DNA of 64,000 nucleotides from JAICQM01 sp963781555 (lineage in GTDB: Bacteria > Chloroflexota > Limnocylindria > QHBO01), in NCBI GenBank assembly GCA_963781555.1, contig CAWAGB010000008.1, positions 62,001-126,000 of the forward strand. Reading direction: 5' to 3'. The position numbers and the translations under genes were made by a program. Below, one piece after another: positions 32,192 to 39,866 of this stretch. Each line of letters begins with the position of its first letter. Within the stretch, counting starts at the first letter, position 1. The notes under the pieces were generated by a model. The model saw only the letters and a program-made list of their open reading frames with translations. It did no database searches and was not told the DNA's origin.

Positions 32192-35100
32192 GAAGCTCCC
32201 CATAAGCGACCGCCCCACCAGGGCGAAGGCCACGATCCCCAGCGAGGCGGCCACGCCGACCGCCAGCTTGAACGTGTCGGCGCCCAGCAGGTCGGCCCGC
32301 GTGCCCTTCGGCGGGTCCGGGAACACGAAGCCGTAGTTCCAGGGCGGCAGGGCGCGGGCGGCGTTGATGTACCAGTCCGGCATGGCGAGCGCCGAGTTCA
32401 GCGGCCAGGTGAGCAGGAATGCTGCGCCCACCGCGGCCAGGAAGGCGATACCGAACGGCCGCCACTCCCAGCGCTCGAGGAGCTCATCGACCGCGTACGC
32501 AACCGCCACCATGGCGAAGACGAGCGCGGTCAGGTAGTGGTACATGAAGCTGGCGCGCTCGATCCGGGTCCACGGGAAGAACTGGAAGCCGAAGGCCAGG
32601 ACGATCAGCACCAGGGCCAGGGAGCGCCGCCGCCAGGCCATGATGGCCGCGAAGACGAGCGCCGGGATGCCAGCCCAGACCAGCACCTGGTTGCCGTGGT
32701 TGTAGATGGCGGCGTAGCTGCGGTCGTCGTAGCCGTGGCCGTAGAACCAGGTCGGCTTCAGGTCGAGCGGCCAGCTCCACCACGGCGACGAGCTGGGGTG
32801 GCCGGCCTGGAGGCCGAAGTGGTAGCCGAACATCTGGGCGTGCAGCTCGTCCAGCGACCAGGCGTAGCCCGGACCCAGGTGCTCTGTGGTGATCCCGTGG
32901 CCCAGCGCCAGGTAGGGGATGTAGCTGAGGAAGTAGACCGTCAACGGCACGATCACCAGGCACGCCGCGATCCACGGCCACGAGAAGCCGCCCATCTCGG
33001 CGGGCGCCCACCAGCGCGCGTCGCTCGCCGGCGCGCGCAGGGAGCGGAATGCCCGTGCGGCAATCAGCACGCCCGCGACCCCGAGCATGACCCACGCGGG
33101 CCACGCCGCCTGCGCGCCGCGCAGGAAGAAGGCGAAGACCATCTCCACCGCATCCGTCGGGGCGCGGCCCTCGACGCCGTTGTAGGCGACCGCGAAGGCC
33201 ATGCCGATGCCGCCCAGCACGAGCCCCGAGGCCGGCAGTGCCAGCAGGTCGTCGAAGGAGATGCGCACCGGCCATCGCCACAGGATGACCAGTGCCACGC
33301 CGACGATCACCCCGCAGGTGATGACGAACGGCCACGGCGCCCCGCTGCCCGCGGCCACCAGCACGAGGCCCATCCCGGCTGCGAGGAGGAGCCGCCCCAG
33401 CGGAGAGCGAGTGAAGACGAGGACCAGCAGGCCGGCGAGGGCATAGAAGCCGACCCATTTCGTCGAGGCCGCCAGACCGATGAGCACGCCGACCAGTGGC
33501 AGCGCCCACCACGCGCTGCGCGCCCAGCGGCCGGACCAGATCTGCCAGAAGAGGAGGTATGCGGCGACGATGAAGGTCGCCACGAAGATGTCGTTCATGG
33601 CGATGCGGCTCATCACGTAGCTCATCCCGTCGATGGCCACGAAGGCGGCCGCCATGATCGCGATGCGGCGGCGGCCGAACATCGTGGCCGCCAGCAGGTA
33701 GATGAGCCCGACCAGGATGCTGCCGAATATGATCCCCGACAGCCGCCACGCCGGCGCGTTGCCGCGTGTCTCGACGCTCACCAGCTGGGCGGTGCCGTCC
33801 GTGCCGGGCGCGGTGCTGACGAGGACGTCGGCGTTGTCGTCGCCCGGCGCGGTATCCACCGCGTCCACCGCCACCGCCAGCGGCTCGCCGGGAAGGGCGG
33901 TGGTGTCCCACGCGGCAAGGCCGGAGCGCAGGCGGGCGCTGCTGGCGTCCCACTCGCCGTGGGGTGAGACGGTCCACAGCTCCGCGGCGCCGGTGCCGTC
34001 GGCGACGCCTGCCACGTAGACAAGGTTCGCCACCGGCTGCCAGGCCATGACCCGGCCCGCACCGGGTAACGGGGCCGTCCCGACCTTGTTGAGCTTGTTG
34101 TCCCAGACCGCCACCCCGCCGCCAGTCGCCGGGTGCACCCCTGCCACCGCGGGGAGCGGCCCGGTGAGGATCCACACCTGGCGGTCGTCGCCGTTGCCCT
34201 GGATCATGATCGGCCCGACCGGCCCTGCCAGCTCCGGCACGAGCGCCTCGTGGTCCGCGACCTCGAGGGTGTCGGCGTTCAGCGCCACCACGTTTGCGTC
34301 GCCGGGCACGGTGGCCAGCACGTAGGGGTCGCCATCCTCCCCGGAGCCGGGGAGATACGCCACCCCGCCACTCTGCAGCTCGCTGGTGGCGGCCAGCGTG
34401 GTCCCGTCCGGATCCAGGCGCGCGATGCCATCTGCGCCACGGGCGAGGATGGTGGCGCCGTCGGCCGAGACGTCGAGCTGTGCCACGGACGAGAAGCCGG
34501 TGCTCCATCGGTCTGCCGTGGGCGGTGGTGCCCGCGGGCCGGTCTGGGTCAGGAATGTCGCAAGGTCGTAGGCGACGACCTCGCCCGCGTCGGATCGCCC
34601 GACCAGCAGCCGCACCGCGGTGTCGTCGTAGGCGATGGCGCTGACCGGGCCGTCCGCGCTCCAGCGGCTGACCTCGGTGCCGTCGAGCGCGTCGCGGGCG
34701 ACGATCTGCCCGCCGTCCAGGGTGAACGCCACCGAGCGCTGACGCGACTGCGAGGCGCGCGGCGGCGCCACGGCGAGCCCCGGGCTGGGGGCATTCAGCG
34801 CTGTCGTGGCGCGCACCTGGTTCGGGTCCGAGATGACCATACCGCCGGCGATGAGGTACTTGGCGAGCATCGGATGGGTCCACTCGTAGGTGTCCTCGGT
34901 CCAGCCCTCGTTCCAGTCGGCCAGCCACTCCATCGCCGAGCGCGCGTGGTAGATCTCGTCGAAGTGGTAGCCCTGCGGCACGTCGATGCGCCACAGTCGG
35001 AAGAGCAGGGCGAAGAGGACGAAGCAGAGCAGCAGGACGGCGTCGAGCCGATCCAGGCGCCGCCCAGGCTCGCGCAGGAATGGGTCGCGCGACCGCAGCT

Positions 35101-36865
35101 CGGGCACTCCGGCCGGCGGCAGCTCGCCGGCGGGTGGCAGGTCACGGCCTGCCGTCGTTGGCGGAGGCTCGGCGTACGCGGCGCGCGGCGTGATGGCCGC
35201 CGCCGCATCGGTCCAGGCGGGCGCCGCGCTCACCCCGAGGCGCAGGGTGCGCCAGGCGAGCCACGCGAAGGCCACGACCACCAGCATCGAGAAAGCGTAG
35301 ACACCGGCGTCGCTGAACAGGACGTCGTCAATGCCGCCCGGCAGCGTCATCGGTCCACCCCCGAAGCCGGGGTTCATGACACCGCCGCCGGCGAAGCTCC
35401 AGTCGCGCGTGTAGACCCACACCACGTTGGCGGTAACAGAGAGGCTCAGCAGCGCGTACAGCGCCGCCCAGCCGTAGCGCACCAGCAGCCAGCCGGCGAC
35501 GGCCGCCAGGATCGGGAACAGGATGACCACCGCCCAACCCCCACCGATGGCGTCGCCCTTCTGGAGCGCGGGAATGACGTAGCCGATTACCGCCACCGCC
35601 ACCGCCACCGCTGCCGCGAGCACGGCCCGCGGCCGGGTGCAGAGCGACGCCCGCGCAACCAGCGGCGCGGCGAGGGCGAGGGCCGGGAAGAGGTAGCGCT
35701 CGTGGACGCGGGTGGGCAGGACGAAGAAGGCGGCTGCGACCAGCAGGGTGCCGACCAGCAGGCCGGTGGCATCGTCGCGGCGCCAGATCTGCCACAGCGC
35801 GAGGGTCACGGCGGCCACGAAGAGCACAGTGCTCACCGTCTGCCACGGGATGGCCGTCCCGCCGAGCATGAAGGCAATGCCCTGGTTGGCGCAGCCCGGC
35901 GAGTCCTGCCACGGCCCGTCACAGCCCCACTGCAGCGTGTCGCCGAGCCCGCTCCACGGCGTGCGCCACAGGTTGAACGCGTTGATCGTCAGCCCTTCGT
36001 AGGTCTTCGTCGCCTCGCCGAACTTGTGGACGAGGCTCAGCGTCGGATCGCCGGATGGGTGCCACAGCGTCATCCCGAACGGCGCCAGCAGCACAACCAG
36101 AGAGCCGATCCCGACCGCGAGCGAGGTCAGGATGCGCACCGGGTCGCGACGGCCGTCGTGCGCCGGGTCGCTGGACCGGCCCAGGAGATGACGCCGGAGC
36201 CCCACCAGGGCCACGATTGGGATCAGGAAGCCGTACTGGAACTTGATCAGGAGTGCCACCACGGCGCCCAGCGCGGCGCCCTCCGTCCAGCCGCGCGCCA
36301 GGGCATAGAGCGTCGCCAGCATGACCAGCGTGCCGACCGAGTCGACCTGCCCCCAGACAGCGCTGTTGAAGGTGGTGACCGGGTTGAAGAGGTACACGAC
36401 GGCCGCGGTCAGCCCCAGCGCCTCCCCGCTCCACGAGCGCCCGCGCAGCCCGAAGCGGTGGTCCAGGAAGCGCCGGCAATAGACGAACAGCAGCCAGGCG
36501 ACGCCGATGTCGGCCAGCACGCCGGGGATCTTCACCAGCCCGCCGGTGGCCGGCTGCCCGACGAGCGGGGTCAGCCAGCTGCCGACGATCCCCAGCAGCC
36601 ACAGGACGTAGAGGTAGCCCGGCGGATAATCGGAGAAGTAGCCCGTCTCGTAGAATTCGCCGGGCCCGAGACTTGCCAATCGGTTGGCCCAGGCGGTGAA
36701 GTCACCGATGTCGATGCGGAAGCCGCTCTGCGGCAGCATGATCCCGGCAACCAATGCCCGAAGCAGCAGGCCAATGATCAGAGCGGCAGCCAACAGCGTG
36801 CCGGCGTCGAGGGGCAGGCCGTCGCGGAATGGCCTCGCGCCCCGCCGCACGGGACGGGAGGTCAT
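32030..36865 (-). CDS. Giant double GT-C glycosyltransferase with inserted propeller-like domain
   Basis: 1611 residues. Residues 1 to about 560 form a polytopic GT-C mannosyltransferase-like unit (DISDFTAW-type motif here DIGDFTAWANRL, then FSDYPPGYLYVLW, and VWGQVDS). A Pro-rich linker follows. From about 625 a second GT-C unit of PMT/GT39 type begins (YHFDEIYHARSAMEW near 635, then YEWTHPMLAKYL). Its first outside loop, about 675-1040, holds a soluble, repeat-rich domain that looks like a beta-propeller, after which the PMT membrane region resumes (SRIAMNDIFVATFIVAAYLL). The C-terminal 50 residues are acidic and antisense to pspC. PMTs move mannose from a polyprenyl-P-mannose to protein Ser/Thr; neighbours fit this. 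The start ATG lies 4 bases from a perfect hairpin. Confidence 0.85.
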   Translation of the reverse strand: MTSRPVRRGARPFRDGLPLDAGTLLAAALIIGLLLRALVAGIMLPQSGFRIDIGDFTAWANRLASLGPGEFYETGYFSDYPPGYLYVLWLLGIVGSWLTPLVGQPATGGLVKIPGVLADIGVAWLLFVYCRRFLDHRFGLRGRSWSGEALGLTAAVVYLFNPVTTFNSAVWGQVDSVGTLVMLATLYALARGWTEGAALGAVVALLIKFQYGFLIPIVALVGLRRHLLGRSSDPAHDGRRDPVRILTSLAVGIGSLVVLLAPFGMTLWHPSGDPTLSLVHKFGEATKTYEGLTINAFNLWRTPWSGLGDTLQWGCDGPWQDSPGCANQGIAFMLGGTAIPWQTVSTVLFVAAVTLALWQIWRRDDATGLLVGTLLVAAAFFVLPTRVHERYLFPALALAAPLVARASLCTRPRAVLAAAVAVAVAVIGYVIPALQKGDAIGGGWAVVILFPILAAVAGWLLVRYGWAALYALLSLSVTANVVWVYTRDWSFAGGGVMNPGFGGGPMTLPGGIDDVLFSDAGVYAFSMLVVVAFAWLAWRTLRLGVSAAPAWTDAAAAITPRAAYAEPPPTTAGRDLPPAGELPPAGVPELRSRDPFLREPGRRLDRLDAVLLLCFVLFALLFRLWRIDVPQGYHFDEIYHARSAMEWLADWNEGWTEDTYEWTHPMLAKYLIAGGMVISDPNQVRATTALNAPSPGLAVAPPRASQSRQRSVAFTLDGGQIVARDALDGTEVSRWSADGPVSAIAYDDTAVRLLVGRSDAGEVVAYDLATFLTQTGPRAPPPTADRWSTGFSSVAQLDVSADGATILARGADGIARLDPDGTTLAATSELQSGGVAYLPGSGEDGDPYVLATVPGDANVVALNADTLEVADHEALVPELAGPVGPIMIQGNGDDRQVWILTGPLPAVAGVHPATGGGVAVWDNKLNKVGTAPLPGAGRVMAWQPVANLVYVAGVADGTGAAELWTVSPHGEWDASSARLRSGLAAWDTTALPGEPLAVAVDAVDTAPGDDNADVLVSTAPGTDGTAQLVSVETRGNAPAWRLSGIIFGSILVGLIYLLAATMFGRRRIAIMAAAFVAIDGMSYVMSRIAMNDIFVATFIVAAYLLFWQIWSGRWARSAWWALPLVGVLIGLAASTKWVGFYALAGLLVLVFTRSPLGRLLLAAGMGLVLVAAGSGAPWPFVITCGVIVGVALVILWRWPVRISFDDLLALPASGLVLGGIGMAFAVAYNGVEGRAPTDAVEMVFAFFLRGAQAAWPAWVMLGVAGVLIAARAFRSLRAPASDARWWAPAEMGGFSWPWIAACLVIVPLTVYFLSYIPYLALGHGITTEHLGPGYAWSLDELHAQMFGYHFGLQAGHPSSSPWWSWPLDLKPTWFYGHGYDDRSYAAIYNHGNQVLVWAGIPALVFAAIMAWRRRSLALVLIVLAFGFQFFPWTRIERASFMYHYLTALVFAMVAVAYAVDELLERWEWRPFGIAFLAAVGAAFLLTWPLNSALAMPDWYINAARALPPWNYGFVFPDPPKGTRADLLGADTFKLAVGVAASLGIVAFALVGRSLMGSFLAAAGDRRDDDEQPGDDQTDGPDPSPVEVDVLADEGPRPDRDEDPADDEGPLA

Positions 36866-36869
36866 GAGA

Positions 36870-36893
36870 AGCGGCGCCCCGACGGGCGCCGCT
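36870..36893 (-). promoter_or_regulatory. Perfect 10-bp hairpin just before the giant GT start
   Basis: AGCGGCGCCC and GGGCGCCGCT (plus-strand reading) pair perfectly around a four-base loop, four bases upstream of the ATG at 36865. It occupies the position of a ribosome-binding site, so it may control translation of the glycosyltransferase. An agtata at 36920-36925 gives TATACT on the minus strand, a good -10 box for it. Confidence 0.45.
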
Positions 36894-36959
36894 GGGTGTC
36901 ACACGGCACGGCGGCGGTGAGTATACATCGGCTCTCAGACGAGCCCGGCGGCCCGCGGG

Positions 36960-38522
36960 TTGCGCGCCGCTTCGCCCACGTGTCGGGGCCCGTGCTCGTG
37001 GGCCGCGGCCTTCGCCGCGCTGGTGGCGCTGGCGATCTACCTGCGGACCCTGATGCCGGCGACCGGGTTCTGGGACACCGCCGAGGCACAGACGGTCCCG
37101 CCCACACTGTCGATCTTCCACCCCACCGGCTTCCCCACGTACACGCTCCTCGGCTGGCTGTGGAGCCACCTGCCGATCGGCGGGGTGGCATATCGGATGA
37201 ACCTCCTCTCGGCGGTCAGCGTCGCGACCGCCGCCGGCCTGACCGTCCTCATCACGTCGCACTTCATCGTCGAGCGCAGCCGCTGGCTGGTGGCTGCCGC
37301 GTCCGGCGTGGCGGGGCTGACGTTCGCCTTGGCGAGCGAGCCGTGGGAGAACGCCCTGCGCGCGGACGTCCACGCCATCCACATCGGCCTGGCGGCGACC
37401 ATCGTGTGGCTCGTCGTCACGTGGGGGGCGGCCGAGCGGGCCGGCTCCCCGCAGGCCGGACGCTGGCTGGCCGCGGCGTCCCTCGTGTTCGGGCTGAGCA
37501 TGGGCAACCACCCGCTGACCGGCCTCATGGCCTTCGCCATCGGTCCGTGGCTGTTCATCGTCGACCCGGGCATCTGGCGACGCTGGCGCCTCATCCTGGT
37601 CTGCGCCGCACTGCTCCTCGTCGGACTGCTGGTGTACCTGTACATCCCGATCCGGGCCAACATCTCCCCGGAACCGCCGCTGTTCTACGCGCGGCCGACG
37701 ACGTGGGAGGGGTTCCGCTACCTCGTCTTCGCCGAGCAGTTCCACGGCCTCTTCGACCAGTTCGCCAACCCGTTCGACTTCCTGGCCGGCAAGTGGGACA
37801 AGGCGGAGAGCGTGCTCGCCGCCCAGCTCGTCGGCCCGGGCTGGCTGGTGGTCGCCATGGGCGCGGCGACCCTCGCCGTGCGGCGGCTGGGCGCGTTCGC
37901 GTTCCTTGCCCTGCTCGTCGTCTCGAACGTCTTCTACGCGATGAACTTCGAGGACGGCGATATCGACCGCTACTACCTGCTGAGCACGCTGGTGGCGTGC
38001 GTGCTGATCGGCGTTGCCGCAAGCGCGCTGGCGGGCGGCGGCGCCCGGGCGGTGGCAGAGGCGACGCGACGCACCCTCGACCTTGCCGGACGCCGGAGAG
38101 CGGCCTCGATCGCCGGCGGAATCGTCATCGGGCTGGCCGCACTTCTGCCCGCCGTGGCGCTGGCGACGCGCTACGAGATACGCGACCAGTCGGACAACCG
38201 CGAGGCGGACCTGTGGGTCACCAGCGTCTATCGCGCCCTCCCGCAGGACGCGGTGATCATCAGCTGGTGGAGCTACAGCACGCCGCTGTGGTACCACCGC
38301 TGGGTGCTCGGCGACCGGCCGGACATCACGATCATCGACGAGCGGAACATCCTCGACGACGGCTGGGGTACGATCGATGCGGCAATCCGCAACCACCTTG
38401 GGCGCCGTCCCGTGTTCCTCGTCCCCCCGGACTGGGAGGTGGAGCGGCTGCTCTCCGTCTTCCGCACCCGACCGGTGGCGACCTACGGCGGCTATACCGA
38501 GCTCGTCGAGGTCCTGCCCTGA
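36960..38522 (+). CDS. DUF2723 / TMEM260-like membrane protein (GT-C)
   Basis: 520 residues from TTG 36960, the first start after an in-frame stop. DUF2723 signature near residue 30: LMPATGFWDTAEAQ, then IFHPTGFPTYTLLGWLW and VAYRMNLLSAV. About ten membrane spans, then a soluble C-terminal part. Eukaryotic TMEM260 of this family is a protein O-mannosyltransferase. Here it stands between a PMT-type enzyme and a polyprenyl-P-mannose-synthase-like GT2, which supports the same kind of reaction. In DUF2723 the DS/DT-x-E motif after W is thought to be catalytic; here it is DTAE. Confidence 0.85.
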   Translation: MRAASPTCRGPCSWAAAFAALVALAIYLRTLMPATGFWDTAEAQTVPPTLSIFHPTGFPTYTLLGWLWSHLPIGGVAYRMNLLSAVSVATAAGLTVLITSHFIVERSRWLVAAASGVAGLTFALASEPWENALRADVHAIHIGLAATIVWLVVTWGAAERAGSPQAGRWLAAASLVFGLSMGNHPLTGLMAFAIGPWLFIVDPGIWRRWRLILVCAALLLVGLLVYLYIPIRANISPEPPLFYARPTTWEGFRYLVFAEQFHGLFDQFANPFDFLAGKWDKAESVLAAQLVGPGWLVVAMGAATLAVRRLGAFAFLALLVVSNVFYAMNFEDGDIDRYYLLSTLVACVLIGVAASALAGGGARAVAEATRRTLDLAGRRRAASIAGGIVIGLAALLPAVALATRYEIRDQSDNREADLWVTSVYRALPQDAVIISWWSYSTPLWYHRWVLGDRPDITIIDERNILDDGWGTIDAAIRNHLGRRPVFLVPPDWEVERLLSVFRTRPVATYGGYTELVEVLP

Positions 38523-38547
38523 CCCAAGTCGCAGCTGAGGAGCCCGC

Positions 38548-39294
38548 GTGACCGACCGGCCCCGTCTCACCTTCTTCTTTCCCGCCTACAACGAGGAGGA
38601 GAACGTCGAGCGCACCGTCGAACGAGCACTGGCCGATATCGGCCCGCTGGTCCCGTCGCTCGAGGTGGTGATCGTGGACGACGGGTCGACCGATCGCACG
38701 CCGGAGCTCGCCGATGCTCTCGCCGCCGCCCACGACAACGTGCGCGTGGTGCACCAGGAGAACCGCGGCTATGGCGGCGCCCTGCAGGCCGGCTTCGCGG
38801 CCGCCGAGGGTGAGCTCGTCTCGTTCTCCGATGGCGACCTGCAGTTCGACCTCAAGGAGATGGGCCGGCTCCTGGCGCGCCTCGAAGACCCGGCTCGCAA
38901 GCCGGTCGACGTGGTGATCGGCTACCGGATCAAGCGCCGCGACCCGGCGCACCGCATCTTCATCGCCAAGACGTACAACGCCATCGTGTCGGTGCTATTC
39001 GGCCTGCGGGTGCGCGACATCGACTGCGCCATGAAGCTATTCCGGCGCGAGGTCTTCGACGGGCTGCGCCTGGATGCGGACTCACCGTTCCTGTCAGCCG
39101 AGCTCCTGATCAAGCTCCGCGCCCGCGGCGAGCGGATCGCGCAGGTCGGAGTCAACCACTTTCCGCGCATCGCCGGCGAGAACACCGGTGCCAGCTTCCA
39201 GAAGATCCTGCGCACGTTCCGCGACATCGGGAAGCTGCGGATCGCCCTGTGGCTGCGGCGGCGCGAGGTGCTGGGCCCGCTGCGAGCCCGCTAG
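38548..39294 (+). CDS. GT2 glycosyltransferase, polyprenyl-P-mannose synthase-like
   Basis: 248 residues from GTG 38548 with GAGGAG seven bases upstream. GT-A fold: FFFPAYNEEENV at the start, VVIVDDGSTDRTPEL, FSDGDLQFDL (DXD-like metal site) and the DPM1-type MKLFRREVFDGL. No C-terminal membrane spans, so it is the short, soluble/peripheral form. Dolichol-phosphate-mannose synthase relatives make the lipid-linked mannose that PMT-type enzymes use, and the two putative acceptor-side enzymes are next to it. Could also make polyprenyl-P-glucose. The 3' end overlaps the next gene by four bases. Confidence 0.85.
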   Translation: MTDRPRLTFFFPAYNEEENVERTVERALADIGPLVPSLEVVIVDDGSTDRTPELADALAAAHDNVRVVHQENRGYGGALQAGFAAAEGELVSFSDGDLQFDLKEMGRLLARLEDPARKPVDVVIGYRIKRRDPAHRIFIAKTYNAIVSVLFGLRVRDIDCAMKLFRREVFDGLRLDADSPFLSAELLIKLRARGERIAQVGVNHFPRIAGENTGASFQKILRTFRDIGKLRIALWLRRREVLGPLRAR

Positions 39295-39845
39295 GGCTGC
39301 TCCTCGCGGTGCTCGGTATCGCCGGCGTCCATGTCGACATCGAGCGAGTTGATGAAATCCCGGAAGACCGCCAGCTTCTCCTCCGACGGTCCACCTTCCA
39401 CGCCCTCGATCTGGTCCGGCTCGACGCCAGCCTCATCCAGGACGCGCTCGTCGACATAGATCGGTGACGCGGTGCGCACCGCGACCGCAATGGCGTCGCT
39501 GGTGCGCGAGTCGATCTCCGACTCTTCTCCGTCGGCATGCTCCACGTAGAGCCGCGCGTGGAAGGTGCCCTCGTTCACGTGGGTCACCACCACCCGGCTG
39601 AGGCTCGCGCGCAGGGTGGCAAGCACGTTGACCAGCAGGTCGTGGGTGAGCGGTCGCTCGGCGGTCAGCCCCTGGAGGCGCATGGCGATCGCATTCGCCT
39701 CCGCCGGACCGATCCAGATGGGGAGGTATCGGTCCCGCTCGGACTCCTTGAGGATCACGACGTGCTGGCTCGAGAGCATGTGCACCCGCACGCTCTCCAC
39801 CACCATCTCGATCAGCCGCACCCGGCCGAATGGCTGCTCCGGCAT
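39291..39845 (-). CDS. Bifunctional nuclease family protein (DUF151)
   Basis: 184 residues. The BFN domain covers residues 10-150 (VHMLSSQHVVILKE, LPIWIGPAEANAIA, RPLTHDLLVNVLATL, IDSRTSDAIAVAVR), with the conserved YLPIWIG-x-x-EA and SDAIA blocks. C-terminal part acidic. Members are linked to DNA/RNA handling and oxidative-stress response in plants and actinobacteria; the bacterial function is not well known. It is convergent with the GT2 gene and has its own start with no clear ribosome-binding site. Confidence 0.9.
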   Translation of the reverse strand: MPEQPFGRVRLIEMVVESVRVHMLSSQHVVILKESERDRYLPIWIGPAEANAIAMRLQGLTAERPLTHDLLVNVLATLRASLSRVVVTHVNEGTFHARLYVEHADGEESEIDSRTSDAIAVAVRTASPIYVDERVLDEAGVEPDQIEGVEGGPSEEKLAVFRDFINSLDVDMDAGDTEHREEQP

Positions 39846-39866
39846 GGAGCGATTCTAAGCCACGCC

